A DNA stretch of 64,000 bases, taken from contig NZ_JACHHY010000016.1 of NCBI RefSeq assembly GCF_014202905.1, positions 61,113-125,112 on the forward strand, written 5' to 3'. The stretch comes from Chitinivorax tropicus. GTDB lineage: Bacteria > Pseudomonadota > Gammaproteobacteria > Burkholderiales > SCOH01. Shown here in pieces: positions 20,796 to 30,127 of the stretch. The position numbers were made by a program, and so were the translations under genes. The notes under the pieces are model-generated. The model worked only from the letters and a program-made list of their open reading frames with translations, searched no databases and was not told the DNA's origin. Position 1 is the stretch's first letter; the number at the start of each line of letters is the position of its first letter.

Positions 20796-21614
20796 ATGCG
20801 AAAGTTATTAGGTACAGCAGCCCTGTCTGCATTACTCCTGGTCACAGGTTGTGAAACGGTTCAAACCACACGTGGTGGGGTGGTTGGAGTCGAGCGCAAG
20901 CAAAGCATGCTGATGGGCATCAGCACCAACGAAGCCAATCAGATGGCGGCAAAGCAATATGCCGCAGAGCTCAATGCTGCGAAGCAAAAAGGTAAGCTCA
21001 ATACAGATGCCAAGACGCTGGAACGGTTACGCATGATTGCGAACCGGCTGATTCCTCAGACTGGCGAATTCAGACCCGATGCACTGAAGTGGGACTGGGA
21101 AGTCAATCTGGAATCATCCGACGAGTTGAACGCCTACTGTGCGCCTGGTGGGAAGATCATGTTCTATTCAGGGCTGATCAACCGCTTGAAACTGAACAAC
21201 GATGAAATTGCTGCGATCATGGGCCATGAAATGGCGCATGCTCTGCGCGAACATGGTCGCGAAGCAATGTCCCGTGCCTACACTCAGCAACTGGGGCTGA
21301 GCGTGGTTGCCTTGACTGGTAAAGTCAGTGATCAGGCACTCCAATTGGCCAATTCAGCGGTAACCGTCGCTTGGCAATTGCCCAATAGCCGGGAAAACGA
21401 AACCGAAGCAGATCGCATTGGCCTGGAGCTGGCAGCCCGTGCAGGTTATGACCCCAGAGCTGCCGTCACCGTCTGGAAGAAAATGACATCCGCCAGCGAG
21501 GGCCAACCGCCCCAATGGATGTCAACCCACCCATCTCATGGGACGCGGATCCGCGATCTGGAGGACAAGATTCCACTGGTTATGCCACTTTACGAGGCCG
21601 CAAAAAAACCATAA
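20796..21614 (+). CDS. M48 family metalloprotease, lipoprotein
   Basis: The 272-residue envelope protease has a lipoprotein signal (ALLLVTGC, lipid on the Cys). The peptidase domain has HEMAH at the zinc site (two His and the catalytic Glu) and the third ligand Glu in ENETEADRIG. This is the organisation of outer-membrane quality-control proteases such as LoiP/BepA, without the TPR part of BepA. Two adjacent ATGs exist; the second (20796) sits 5 bases after AGGAGGT and is preferred. hemJ begins 3 bases after its stop. Confidence 0.9.
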   Translation: MRKLLGTAALSALLLVTGCETVQTTRGGVVGVERKQSMLMGISTNEANQMAAKQYAAELNAAKQKGKLNTDAKTLERLRMIANRLIPQTGEFRPDALKWDWEVNLESSDELNAYCAPGGKIMFYSGLINRLKLNNDEIAAIMGHEMAHALREHGREAMSRAYTQQLGLSVVALTGKVSDQALQLANSAVTVAWQLPNSRENETEADRIGLELAARAGYDPRAAVTVWKKMTSASEGQPPQWMSTHPSHGTRIRDLEDKIPLVMPLYEAAKKP

Positions 21615-21617
21615 GCC

Positions 21618-22034
21618 ATGAGCTATATCTACCTCAAAACGCTTCACATCATATTTGTCATCAGCTGGTTTGCGGGGTTGTTTTATCTACCTCGCCTGTT
21701 CGTCAACCATGCCATGGTGACAGATTCGGCTACGCAAGCTCAATTGAGCCTCATGGAGCATAAGCTGTATCGCTTCATGACCCTGCTAGGCGTCCTTGCA
21801 CTGGGGTTTGGTTGCTGGTTATGGTTAGGTTACAGCATCAAGGGTGGTTGGCTACATGCCAAGCTGGTGCTGGTCCTGATCCTGGTCGCATTCCATCTGT
21901 ATTGCGGCAGACTGATCAAGCAATTCGCTGCGGGTGCCAACAAACATGATCACAAGTGGTATCGCATGTTCAATGAAATTCCAACGGTGACCATGTTCAT
22001 CATTGTGTTTCTGGTTGTGGCCAAGCCGTTTTAA
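21618..22034 (+). CDS. hemJ: Protoporphyrinogen IX oxidase HemJ family
   Basis: The 138-residue membrane protein has four predicted helices and the HemJ family hallmark [18 protein letters not shown], with the conserved His near residue 9. HemJ oxidises protoporphyrinogen IX in many proteobacteria lacking HemG/HemY-type oxidases. It is followed by hemL, supporting a haem role. It lies 3 bases after the M48 gene and 28 bases before hemL, so the three are probably co-transcribed. Confidence 0.9.
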   Translation: MSYIYLKTLHIIFVISWFAGLFYLPRLFVNHAMVTDSATQAQLSLMEHKLYRFMTLLGVLALGFGCWLWLGYSIKGGWLHAKLVLVLILVAFHLYCGRLIKQFAAGANKHDHKWYRMFNEIPTVTMFIIVFLVVAKPF

Positions 22035-22062
22035 CAAAGCCTTTTTATTCTGGATAACGAAG

Positions 22063-23346
22063 ATGTCGTCAAACAATGAATTGTTATTTCAACGTGCTCA
22101 AACACATATTCCTGGCGGAGTGAATTCTCCTGTTCGCGCGTTTGGATCTGTTGGCGGTGTGCCTCGTTTTTTCAAGGAAGGCAAAGGAGCGTATCTATGG
22201 GACGCCGATGATAAGCGCTATATCGACTATGTCGGCTCCTGGGGACCGGCGATTCTGGGCCATGCAGATCCAGACGTCATCCACGCCGTAAAAACCGCCG
22301 CTGAGCACGGCTTGTCATTCGGTGCACCTACCGAGGCAGAAATCGAAATGGCCGATCTGCTATGTGGTTTATTGCCAGGAATGGATCAGGTGCGCTTGGT
22401 CAGCTCTGGCACAGAAGCCACCATGAGTGCAATTCGTCTAGCCCGTGGTTTTACCGGGCGTGACAAATTCATCAAGTTCGAGGGGTGTTACCACGGGCAC
22501 GCTGATGCATTGCTTGTCAAAGCGGGCTCTGGCTTGTTGACCTTCGGCAACCCAAGCTCAGCAGGCGTGCCCGCAGCTGTGGCTGCAGACACGCTGGTGC
22601 TGGGTTACAACGATGTGGAACAGTTGGAACAAACCTTTTCCAAGCTCGGTACACAAATTGCTGCAGTGATTCTGGAGCCTGTTGCAGGCAATATGAATCT
22701 GATCAGGCCCACAGAAGCATTCCTGAGCGCACTACGCCGCTTGTGTACTGAATATGGTGCGGTATTGATTTTCGATGAAGTGATGACCGGTTTCCGCGTC
22801 GGCCCCACCTGTGCACAAGGCTTGTTTGGCATTCAACCCGACCTGACGACCTTGGGTAAGGTAGTCGGTGGGGGCATGCCCTTGGCAGCATTCGGTGGTC
22901 GTGCCGATATCATGTCCAACATTGCGCCTTTGGGGCCAGTCTACCAAGCTGGTACATTGTCCGGTAACCCAATTGCTGTGGCAGCAGGTCTGGTCACCCT
23001 TAAGAAGGTGACGGCGCCCGGCTTCTTCACCGCACTGACAGCTCACACCCAGGCACTGGTCGAAGGCCTCACCACCGTTGCACAAGCCGCAGGGGTTTCC
23101 TTTACAGCGCAATCCGTGGGGGGAATGTTTGGGCTCTATTTCGCTGACAAGTGCCCAAATAGCTATGCAGAAGTGATGGCCTGCGATAAAGCGGCGTTCA
23201 ATCGCTTTTTCCATGCCATGTTGGCAGAGGGCGTATACCTCGCACCCTCTGCTTTTGAAGCTGGATTTGTTTCCGCAGCCCATACCGAAGAAGATATTCG
23301 GCAAACAGTGAAAGCAGCTGAGAGAGTATTCAGCCGATGGCAATGA
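22063..23346 (+). CDS. hemL: Glutamate-1-semialdehyde 2,1-aminomutase
   Basis: The 427-residue PLP enzyme makes 5-aminolevulinate from glutamate-1-semialdehyde, the C5 route to haem. It has [18 protein letters not shown], the phosphate-binding [16 protein letters not shown], and [26 protein letters not shown] contains the PLP lysine, and [10 protein letters not shown] completes the signature. The ATG at 22063 gives the standard N-terminus. Use of the C5 pathway fits the hemC/hemDX genes 20 kb away. Confidence 0.97.
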   Translation: MSSNNELLFQRAQTHIPGGVNSPVRAFGSVGGVPRFFKEGKGAYLWDADDKRYIDYVGSWGPAILGHADPDVIHAVKTAAEHGLSFGAPTEAEIEMADLLCGLLPGMDQVRLVSSGTEATMSAIRLARGFTGRDKFIKFEGCYHGHADALLVKAGSGLLTFGNPSSAGVPAAVAADTLVLGYNDVEQLEQTFSKLGTQIAAVILEPVAGNMNLIRPTEAFLSALRRLCTEYGAVLIFDEVMTGFRVGPTCAQGLFGIQPDLTTLGKVVGGGMPLAAFGGRADIMSNIAPLGPVYQAGTLSGNPIAVAAGLVTLKKVTAPGFFTALTAHTQALVEGLTTVAQAAGVSFTAQSVGGMFGLYFADKCPNSYAEVMACDKAAFNRFFHAMLAEGVYLAPSAFEAGFVSAAHTEEDIRQTVKAAERVFSRWQ

Positions 23347-23364
23347 TTTTTATGAAATTTTCAT

Positions 23365-23394
23365 GAAAAAGCGGGTTGCCCCCGCTTTTTTTTA
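23365..23394 (+). terminator. hemL terminator
   Basis: A hairpin AAGCGGG / CCCGCTT with a short TTGCC loop is followed by eight T, 20 bp after the hemL stop. Confidence 0.9.
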
Positions 23395-23474
23395 TGCATT
23401 TTGTTGAATTGATTAAAGTAATTGATTGAATTGACGTTATAAATTGTATTGAATCTGTTTTATGAAGTAGTTGT

Positions 23475-23798
23475 ATGCGCACCGATCAAACACTATTGGG
23501 GCATTTGCTGGCGATCACCACTAAGGCCCCACAATCTATCAACAATGCCGGGTCGGCCAGCGATCGTTCTTCGGGCTCATCAGCCCAGGTCATCGAGCGT
23601 GAGCCACCAACTCCTCCGATCAAGCACCAGCCCAATTCGACCGGGTTTGACCGTAGAACAGGCCAAGATCGGCGGCAGGGTGGTGATCGACGTGAAAATC
23701 AAGATAGTGGACTGTTCAACACTCGTTCTGGGCAAGAGCGGCGAAAGATGGGTAGGCGGCATCGTGACTACACAGAGACAATTTCGGTTAAAGTCTAG
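23475..23798 (+). CDS. Hypothetical protein with repeated DRR motifs
   Basis: The 107-residue, strongly basic, low-complexity protein is unrecognised. Its second half carries a tandem pattern: FDRRTGQ, DRRQGG, DRRENQ, then ERRKMGRR. Such R-rich repeats occur in uncharacterised proteobacterial proteins and might bind nucleic acid or phosphate-rich ligands, but nothing here proves it. The Shine-Dalgarno is weak. Coding status is supported by the open frame, the repeat pattern in one frame only, and the 11-base spacing to the thioesterase gene. Confidence 0.55.
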   Translation: MRTDQTLLGHLLAITTKAPQSINNAGSASDRSSGSSAQVIEREPPTPPIKHQPNSTGFDRRTGQDRRQGGDRRENQDSGLFNTRSGQERRKMGRRHRDYTETISVKV

Positions 23799-23809
23799 AT
23801 TTTTTACCG

Positions 23810-24226
23810 ATGACAACACCTCATTTGACCCAGATCCGTGTCCGTGGCTATCACCTTGATGTCTATCAACACGTCAATAATGCACGCTACCTTGAATTCA
23901 TTGAAGAAGCCCGCTGGGCCTACTTCGAAGAAAATGGGGTGCTGACAAAGTGCGTAGCGCAAGGCTTGTCCTTCATCGTCGCCAATATCAACATCAATTA
24001 TCGTCGGCCTGCACTGCTGAATGAAGCACTGGAGATCCGAACTGGGATCAAGGCGCTGAATCGTCGAAGCGGTGTGCTATCCCAAGTGATTTATCTGCAA
24101 GGAACCGAAAAGCTGATTGCCGATGCGGAAGTGACATTCGTGCTTTATGATGTCAAGCAGGAAAAAGCGATACCAATCGATGGGGAATTGCTGGAGAGCC
24201 TGACGCCATATGTGCTGACTGCATAG
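23810..24226 (+). CDS. Acyl-CoA thioesterase, hotdog fold (YbgC/FadM-like)
   Basis: The 138-residue hotdog-fold protein begins IRVRGYHLDVYQHVNNARYLEFIEEARW, the 4-hydroxybenzoyl-CoA-thioesterase-type signature with the catalytic Asp and N-N-A-R-Y segment. This is typical of the FadM/YbgC thioesterases that hydrolyse acyl-CoAs. Substrate length cannot be read from sequence. It follows the DRR-repeat gene and precedes a terminator. Confidence 0.9.
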   Translation: MTTPHLTQIRVRGYHLDVYQHVNNARYLEFIEEARWAYFEENGVLTKCVAQGLSFIVANININYRRPALLNEALEIRTGIKALNRRSGVLSQVIYLQGTEKLIADAEVTFVLYDVKQEKAIPIDGELLESLTPYVLTA

Positions 24227-24241
24227 GCTGGATCGATATAG

Positions 24242-24273
24242 AAGGGCATGCAGCACATGCCCTTTTGCTTTTC
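24242..24273 (+). terminator. Thioesterase gene terminator
   Basis: The stem AAGGGCATG / CATGCCCTT with loop CAGCA is followed by TTGCTTTT. Confidence 0.85.
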
Positions 24274-24339
24274 AGAGCCCAATAAGCAGGCCGTATAGGT
24301 GTCGGCTGTATATGGATGAGGCTTGCGGCAGTAGAAAAC

Positions 24340-24370
24340 AACAAAGGCCGAACAAGTCGGCCTTTGTGTT
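24340..24370 (-). terminator. Terminator of the tRNA-Met gene
   Basis: The 10-bp stem ACAAAGGCCG / CGGCCTTTGT lies 6 bases past the tRNA 3' end on the minus strand and is followed by TTGTTTTC. Confidence 0.8.
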
Positions 24371-24375
24371 GAAAC

Positions 24376-24452
24376 TGGTTGCGGGAGCAGGATTTGAACC
24401 TGCGACCTTCGGGTTATGAGCCCGACGAGCTGCCAGACTGCTCCATCCCGCG
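24376..24452 (-). tRNA. Initiator tRNA-Met (CAU)
   Basis: A 77-base cloverleaf on the minus strand has acceptor arms CGCGGGA and TCCCGCA, so base 1 is C facing A72, the unpaired end that marks initiator tRNA. The anticodon is CAT in GGCTCATAACCC with three consecutive G:C pairs, another initiator trait. The T-loop is GTTCAAATC and the CCA end is encoded. Confidence 0.96.
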
Positions 24453-24649
24453 TCTGAAGAAGTGCAATATTATCGTATGAGAAAAGACACGTCAATAGAT
24501 TTCTTAAATTATATTGGTTTGACCGTGATTTTCTGGTGCGGACAAACCATGAAATACATGGAAAGATATTGATATATATGTAATTTGTTGAATTTATAAT
24601 TGTGCAGCGACGAAGCGTACCAACGGTGCGCTCTATCTACTGTGTCTGA

Positions 24650-25219
24650 TCAAATGTTGTGCAGCCCTTGCCGGCGACGATAGATCAGGCAGGTTTCCAC
24701 CAGTAATTCGTTGCTGTCTATTCTTTCATGAGGCGTTCCAGCGAATACTCTTTCAAAATCATAGTATTGGCTGTCATTCTTGACCCAGGCATAAATGGGT
24801 TTGCCTTGATAGGTTCCGAGCAAGGCATCCACTGCTTTGTCTTCCAGGGCTTCGAGTGAAAGGCTGTCCTGCACGGGCGATTGCTCAATTTCGTCCTCTA
24901 TCGGCATGGGCGGTGCTGGCTTGGCAATCAGCTGCAGATAGAACCGGAATAGCCACATGGGCAGCATGACCCGGAGCACTCGCTTATCTTCTGTGATCAG
25001 ACATGCCACAGGAAACTGGCGGCGGCATGCAGGGCATTCCGCTTCGGCGGCCAAGGCAATCTGTGCTTTGACGGAGGTGGCGATGCCATGCATGTGTTCT
25101 GCGGTGACGATATGGCCACAATGGGTACATTTTTTGGAGAACTTTGAAACCCGGTCCCCATCGCCCAGTGGTAAAGGCAGGAAACGGTTGATTCGATCTG
25201 TCTTGCGCATTGACGACAT
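24650..25219 (-). CDS. Zinc-ribbon protein of unknown function
   Basis: The 189-residue protein is not recognised. It has two Cys pairs about 34 residues apart, CTHCGH and CPACRR, forming a probable zinc ribbon near residues 31-67. A short hydrophobic segment follows (LPMWLFRFYLQLIA), then an acidic C-terminal half. ATG 25219 was chosen as the first Met in good context; another at 25210 is possible. It lies alone between tRNA-Met and the PAS-GGDEF gene. Confidence 0.7.
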   Translation of the reverse strand: MSSMRKTDRINRFLPLPLGDGDRVSKFSKKCTHCGHIVTAEHMHGIATSVKAQIALAAEAECPACRRQFPVACLITEDKRVLRVMLPMWLFRFYLQLIAKPAPPMPIEDEIEQSPVQDSLSLEALEDKAVDALLGTYQGKPIYAWVKNDSQYYDFERVFAGTPHERIDSNELLVETCLIYRRRQGLHNI

Positions 25220-25397
25220 ACTCTCTGCCAGCCTCTAAGGCTGGGCGATGCTTACGATTGAAAAAACAACTTGCCATCATACCTGAAAATGGCGCTGTTT
25301 TCCTGGGCGACTTCGCAGGAAATTCATTTAATTTATTGTTTTAAATATGAAAAAGATTGGGCTTGGTCAGTGGTCTGCTGACAGGATCAGGTTTAGA

Positions 25398-27269
25398 TCA
25401 TGTGGTAGGAGGTGGCACAAGGCTGATGACGCGGTTTCTACCTTGGCGCTTTGCCTGATACAACCCTTCGTCCGCTTCTCCCATCAAGTCATCGAATTGG
25501 ATGGGTTGATCCAATAAGGAGGTTGCGATGCCAATGCTGATGGTGACTTTCAGGGTTTCTGAAGATTGAGGTGTCTGGTGTTTGATGGGGTTGTTTTCAA
25601 TTGCTTGTCTGATGTGCTCCGCAACTTTGAATGCGCCTGCGAGATTGGTATCCGGCAACAGTACGACGAATTCTTCCCCGCCGAAGCGTGAAACCAGATC
25701 GACGGCTCGAACGCTTTGCTGAAGTTTTTCCGCGACCATGCGTAGGCAATGATCTCCAAACAGATGGCCGAAGCGGTCATTGATGGATTTGAAATGGTCG
25801 ATATCGGCAACCAAGAGACTCAAGTGATTGCGGTTGCGGTGTGCTCGATCAACTTCCAATTCGAATCGATCGAGTAGACGATAGCGATTCGCCAAGTGGG
25901 TCAAAGGGTCTTCCCAGGCCATGCGTTCAAGCTCTGATCGGGCTTGGGTCAGTTCGGTGATATCGACATCTACGCCACGGAAGCCAATGAACTTATCCAT
26001 GTCGTCATAGAGCGGATGACCATTCGATGAGACCCAGACTATTCCACCGTCTTTTCGTTGGTAGCGGAGCTCACCATTTTTGTAGGCTCGACGCCGCTTC
26101 ATGTCAGATAGGACGGCGTTGCTTTCTATGCCTTGCTCTGGCGCAAGGAAGCTGGATAGCGGATTGCCGATCATTTCCTCGGCTTGGTAGCCTAGGATTT
26201 TTTCTCCTCCTTTGATGAATACGAAGCAGCCATCTGCATCCAGCTCCCAAATATAGGTGGGCGAGTAGCTGATGGCATCTTCCATCAATGCGTTGGCATG
26301 TCTGACGGCGGCTTCTGCTCGTTTGTATGGGGTGATGTCGGTATAGGTGCTGATGAATCCGACTACTTGTCCATCGACATCCATGGGTTTGCCGACGATT
26401 TCCAGCTCGGTACCATCTGGCCGGGTTCGGTTGAATTTGTGGGGTTGGAACTGCATGGCCAAGCTGATGCGTTGGGCAACTTGGGCTGCGGGGTCTCCTG
26501 GGCCATATTCGCCCCGGTTGGCATTGACCCATAATAGTTCTTCGAAGGTGACGCCTGGTCTGTCTAATGATTCGGGTAGGGCCAGCACCTCGAAAAAGGC
26601 TTTGTTCCAAAGCACCATGTTCAGGTGCTCATCAATGACGCTGATTCCTTGCGGCAATGACTCGATTACTGTGCGTAGATAGGCTGCATATCGCTTGGAA
26701 TCCTCAATTGCCTGATTCCGTTGCGTAATGTCGTTATAGATGGAGACAAACCCGCCACCAGTCAATGGGATGCCTCGTATTTCAAGCCTGATGCCATTGG
26801 GGCGGCTTCGCTCAAAGACATGGGGGCGATGCTCGTTGGCCAGCTGTACCCATTCAGCCACAATTCGATCTGGGTCACCCTCTCCATATTCGCCGCGTTC
26901 GGCATTGAATCGAATGATCTGTTCAAAGCTGGGGGGACCGGTTTCAAACAATGTGCTGGGAAGGCCCAGTAGCTGGCGGCATCGTTGGTTGCATATCAGC
27001 ACGTGCATGGTGTCATTGATGACAGTCAACCCACATGGCAGGTGCTCTGCCATGAGCGCAAGCGATGGCAAGCTGCTGGCATCCAGGGTGAGCAGCGGTG
27101 CCAGGTCGTTGGCGAAGATAGGGAAGCTGGTCATGTTGACTGTGCTGTCCATTGGTGTGGGCGCCGGCGCGTCCATGTATATCCCATGCTGATTGAAGGT
27201 CCTCTTCAGCATAGCTAACCTGGATTGGCTTTGCATGGCACCAATTGGTTTCTGTCGATGTGATTTCAA
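25398..27269 (-). CDS. Soluble PAS-PAS-PAS-GGDEF diguanylate cyclase
   Basis: The 623-residue cytoplasmic protein has two tandem PAS_7-type domains, each with the F/VNANRGEYGxGDP pattern (residues about 80-190 and 210-330). A third PAS with PAC motif (about 335-455) and a C-terminal GGDEF domain follow. The active site reads RFGGEEF and is preceded by an RAVD inhibitory site, so synthesis of c-di-GMP with feedback control is expected. There are no membrane helices; PAS ligands are unknown. The repeated PAS_7 domains suggest internal duplication. Several Met codons precede the first PAS; 27269 is the longest. Confidence 0.87.
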   Translation of the reverse strand: MKSHRQKPIGAMQSQSRLAMLKRTFNQHGIYMDAPAPTPMDSTVNMTSFPIFANDLAPLLTLDASSLPSLALMAEHLPCGLTVINDTMHVLICNQRCRQLLGLPSTLFETGPPSFEQIIRFNAERGEYGEGDPDRIVAEWVQLANEHRPHVFERSRPNGIRLEIRGIPLTGGGFVSIYNDITQRNQAIEDSKRYAAYLRTVIESLPQGISVIDEHLNMVLWNKAFFEVLALPESLDRPGVTFEELLWVNANRGEYGPGDPAAQVAQRISLAMQFQPHKFNRTRPDGTELEIVGKPMDVDGQVVGFISTYTDITPYKRAEAAVRHANALMEDAISYSPTYIWELDADGCFVFIKGGEKILGYQAEEMIGNPLSSFLAPEQGIESNAVLSDMKRRRAYKNGELRYQRKDGGIVWVSSNGHPLYDDMDKFIGFRGVDVDITELTQARSELERMAWEDPLTHLANRYRLLDRFELEVDRAHRNRNHLSLLVADIDHFKSINDRFGHLFGDHCLRMVAEKLQQSVRAVDLVSRFGGEEFVVLLPDTNLAGAFKVAEHIRQAIENNPIKHQTPQSSETLKVTISIGIATSLLDQPIQFDDLMGEADEGLYQAKRQGRNRVISLVPPPTT

Positions 27270-27308
27270 GCCCTCTGCTGCTGCTTGCCAGCGGTGTCTT
27301 GGGCCACT

Positions 27309-27336
27309 ACAAGAAAAAAGCCCGCCAAAGCGGGCC
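27309..27336 (-). terminator. ppc terminator
   Basis: The stem GCCCGC / GCGGGC with loop TTTG is followed on the minus strand by a CTTTTTTC tract, 23 bases past the ppc stop. Confidence 0.88.
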
Positions 27337-27358
27337 TGATGGGTTCAGCAGGGATGGA

Positions 27359-30127
27359 TCAACCGCTATTGCGTAGACCCGCCGCAATACCATTGATGGT
27401 CAGATGAATGCCGTGCTGGATGTCTTCCCCGCCCTCGCCTGCACGGAAACGGCGTAACAGTTCGACTTGCAAGTGATTGAGCGGATCAAGGTAGGGCAGG
27501 CGGTTTTTCAGGCTGCGGGCCAGTGCACGGTTGTTGCCAAGCAGTTCGCTGCCCCCGGTGATGGCCAGCACCATTTCCACAGCGCGATGCCACTCAGTGG
27601 TGATCTGGCTGAAAACACGTTGTGCCAGTGCCTGGTCACCGACCAGCTCGGCGTAGCGGGATGCAATGCTGAGGTCTGTCTTGGCCAAGACCATTTCCAA
27701 ATTGGAAAGCACAGTCTGTAGGAAAGGCCAGTTGGCATGCATAGCACGCAGCTTTGCCAGCCCGTCTTCGCCGGTCTGGTCAAGGTAGGCTTTGACGGCG
27801 CTGCCAAACCCGTACCAACCTGGCAACATCACGCGACATTGCGACCACGAAAACACCCATGGAATGGCGCGTAGATCGGCAATCGACCCCCCTGCCTTTC
27901 GCTTCGCTGGCCGGCTGCCTATGTTGAGCTTGGCGATTTCATTGATGACTGTGGCCTCTTGGAAATAGGTGATGAATTCAGGATTGCCATAGACCAATGC
28001 CCGGTAGGACTCGAACGCCGACTGGGACAATGTCTCCATTAGGTGGTAATAGGCAGGAGCTTCGTCGTCGATGTCGTTGTGATCGACAAAGCTGGCCTCC
28101 AACATGGCAGCGGTCAGAGTCTCCAGGTTGCGGCGACCGATTTCCGGGTTGGTGTACTTCGAGGCGATCACCTCCCCTTGCTCTGTGATGCGGATCTGGC
28201 CGGCAACAGAGCCAAAGGGTTGCGCGATGATGGCCTCGTAGCTGGGGCCCCCGCCCCGCCCGACAGAGCCGCCACGGCCATGGAACAAGCGTAAGCGGAT
28301 GCCTGCCTGTTCAAACAACCTGACTAGCGTGATCTCTGCCTTGTAAAGCTCCCAGTTGGAGGTCAGATAACCGCCGTCTTTGTTGCTGTCGGAATAGCCA
28401 AGCATCACCTCTTGAATGTGTTGGCGAGAGGCCAGCCATTGTTTCCATTGCGGAATGGTAAACAGCCGTTGCATCACATCGCCGCACGCACGCAAATCAC
28501 CGATGGTCTCGAACAATGGAATGATATTGATGGCCAATTGCTGGTCTTGGCTGAGCAGCCCTACTTCCTTCAGCAGCAGTGCGACTTCTAACATATCGCT
28601 GACATCACCACAGTTTGAGATGATGTAGTTCGGAATGGCGTCCGCACCATAATCTCTGTGGATTTGCGCCGCCATGTTGACAATGGCGAGCTCCTTGGCC
28701 GTTTCATCGCTATAGGCCAGGAAAGGCGAGCGGAGCAGCCTTGGGTGCCGCAGCTCTCGCAGCAACGCGTCGATACGTGCGGATTCATCCAATGCACGGT
28801 AGTCTTCCAGTCCTGCCCGCTCAAACAGCTCTGCAACTACGCTCTCGTGAATGCCGGAGTGCTGGCGCATATCGAGTGGTGCCAGATGGAAACCGAATAC
28901 ATCCACCGCCCTGCGCAATCTGCGTAAGCGTCCATCGGCCACCAACTTACTGCCGTGGTGGATCAGGGATTCTGCAAGCGTAGCCAGATCTTTTGCCAGC
29001 TCTTCCTTGCTGCCATAAGCGGGCAATGAAGCTGTGGCTGGGGGCGTGGTCAGAAACAGGCACAACTTGGACGAAGTGGCGTTCAGGCGGGCTTCGATAT
29101 AGGACAATGCGCGCCGATAAGGCTCTTCGGCACGGCTGATGGCATTCTCCGGGGACTGATCCGCCAAGGTGAGCAATGCTGGGGTGGCCTTGATCCAACG
29201 GCTGCTTTGGCTAAGTTCGTTGGTCAGCTTGGTCAGCTGCTCCAGATAGAATCCTATCGAGATGGCCGAGTGGCGGCGCATCGCGTGCAGCATCATGTCC
29301 GCATCGACGAAGGGGTTGCCATCGCGATCCCCACCGATCCATGACCCGATCCTGAAGAACGAGGGAAGCTCGAAAGGTTTGCCATCGTTGAAATCACGGC
29401 TGATCCAATCCTCCAGATCGTTATACAGACGCGGCAATTGTCGCAGAAAGGTATAGCGATAGTAGGCCAGTCCATTCTCGATCTCATCTTTGACAGTCAA
29501 TTTGAATGAGCGGATTTCGCTGGATTGCCATAGCGTCAGGATGATGCGCTTCAGACCCTTATCGACCTCAACCAGCTCCTCGGGTGTGAAATCGGCACGG
29601 GAGCGGCGGTTCATCAAATTGGCAAGCGCACGATGGCAATCCAGAATCGACTTGCGCTGTACTTCAGTCGGGTGAGCAGTGAGCACAGGAGAGAGCAGTG
29701 CGTAGCTGAATAAGGACTGGAGCTGCTCCGCGCCGACTGCATGAGATTTGAGGCGCTGCAAGGCAGCAGCAATCGAGCTTGGTTGGGGTGCTGCACCCGC
29801 ACGCTGGTAGGCGCGGCGGCGGCGGCTGTGATGCAGATCTTCAGCGATATTGAACAGATGCGAGAAATAGCTGAAGGCCCGCACCAAAGCAATGGTGTTT
29901 TCGTGGCTCAGGTCATTGAGTGTGGCTTCGAGCTGCTCCCGAGCCTGCGAATCTGCTTCGTGTACAAAGCGGACTGCAGTTTTACGGATGGTTTCGATGC
30001 GCTCAAAAGTGGCTTCGCCTTCTTGCTCTTTCAGCACTTCGCCCAGTAAGCGGCCTAGCAGTCGCAAATCTTCTCTGAGCGGTTCGTCTTTTTCCTGTGA
30101 AGTATCCTGTACCACGTATTGCACCAC
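27359..30127 (-). CDS. ppc: Phosphoenolpyruvate carboxylase
   Basis: The 922-residue enzyme adds bicarbonate to PEP to give oxaloacetate, replenishing the TCA cycle. Motifs include VLTAHPTEVQRKS with the catalytic His, GSWIGGDRDGNPFV, VMLGYSDSNKDGG, and FHGRGGSVGRGGGP, which carries the essential Arg/Gly loop. The C-terminus LTINGIAAGLRNSG is the family end. Translation begins at GTG; two successive GTG codons (30127 and 30124) follow TAGGAG, and the second has the better spacing. It is a single-gene unit. Confidence 0.97.
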   Translation of the reverse strand: MVQYVVQDTSQEKDEPLREDLRLLGRLLGEVLKEQEGEATFERIETIRKTAVRFVHEADSQAREQLEATLNDLSHENTIALVRAFSYFSHLFNIAEDLHHSRRRRAYQRAGAAPQPSSIAAALQRLKSHAVGAEQLQSLFSYALLSPVLTAHPTEVQRKSILDCHRALANLMNRRSRADFTPEELVEVDKGLKRIILTLWQSSEIRSFKLTVKDEIENGLAYYRYTFLRQLPRLYNDLEDWISRDFNDGKPFELPSFFRIGSWIGGDRDGNPFVDADMMLHAMRRHSAISIGFYLEQLTKLTNELSQSSRWIKATPALLTLADQSPENAISRAEEPYRRALSYIEARLNATSSKLCLFLTTPPATASLPAYGSKEELAKDLATLAESLIHHGSKLVADGRLRRLRRAVDVFGFHLAPLDMRQHSGIHESVVAELFERAGLEDYRALDESARIDALLRELRHPRLLRSPFLAYSDETAKELAIVNMAAQIHRDYGADAIPNYIISNCGDVSDMLEVALLLKEVGLLSQDQQLAINIIPLFETIGDLRACGDVMQRLFTIPQWKQWLASRQHIQEVMLGYSDSNKDGGYLTSNWELYKAEITLVRLFEQAGIRLRLFHGRGGSVGRGGGPSYEAIIAQPFGSVAGQIRITEQGEVIASKYTNPEIGRRNLETLTAAMLEASFVDHNDIDDEAPAYYHLMETLSQSAFESYRALVYGNPEFITYFQEATVINEIAKLNIGSRPAKRKAGGSIADLRAIPWVFSWSQCRVMLPGWYGFGSAVKAYLDQTGEDGLAKLRAMHANWPFLQTVLSNLEMVLAKTDLSIASRYAELVGDQALAQRVFSQITTEWHRAVEMVLAITGGSELLGNNRALARSLKNRLPYLDPLNHLQVELLRRFRAGEGGEDIQHGIHLTINGIAAGLRNSG

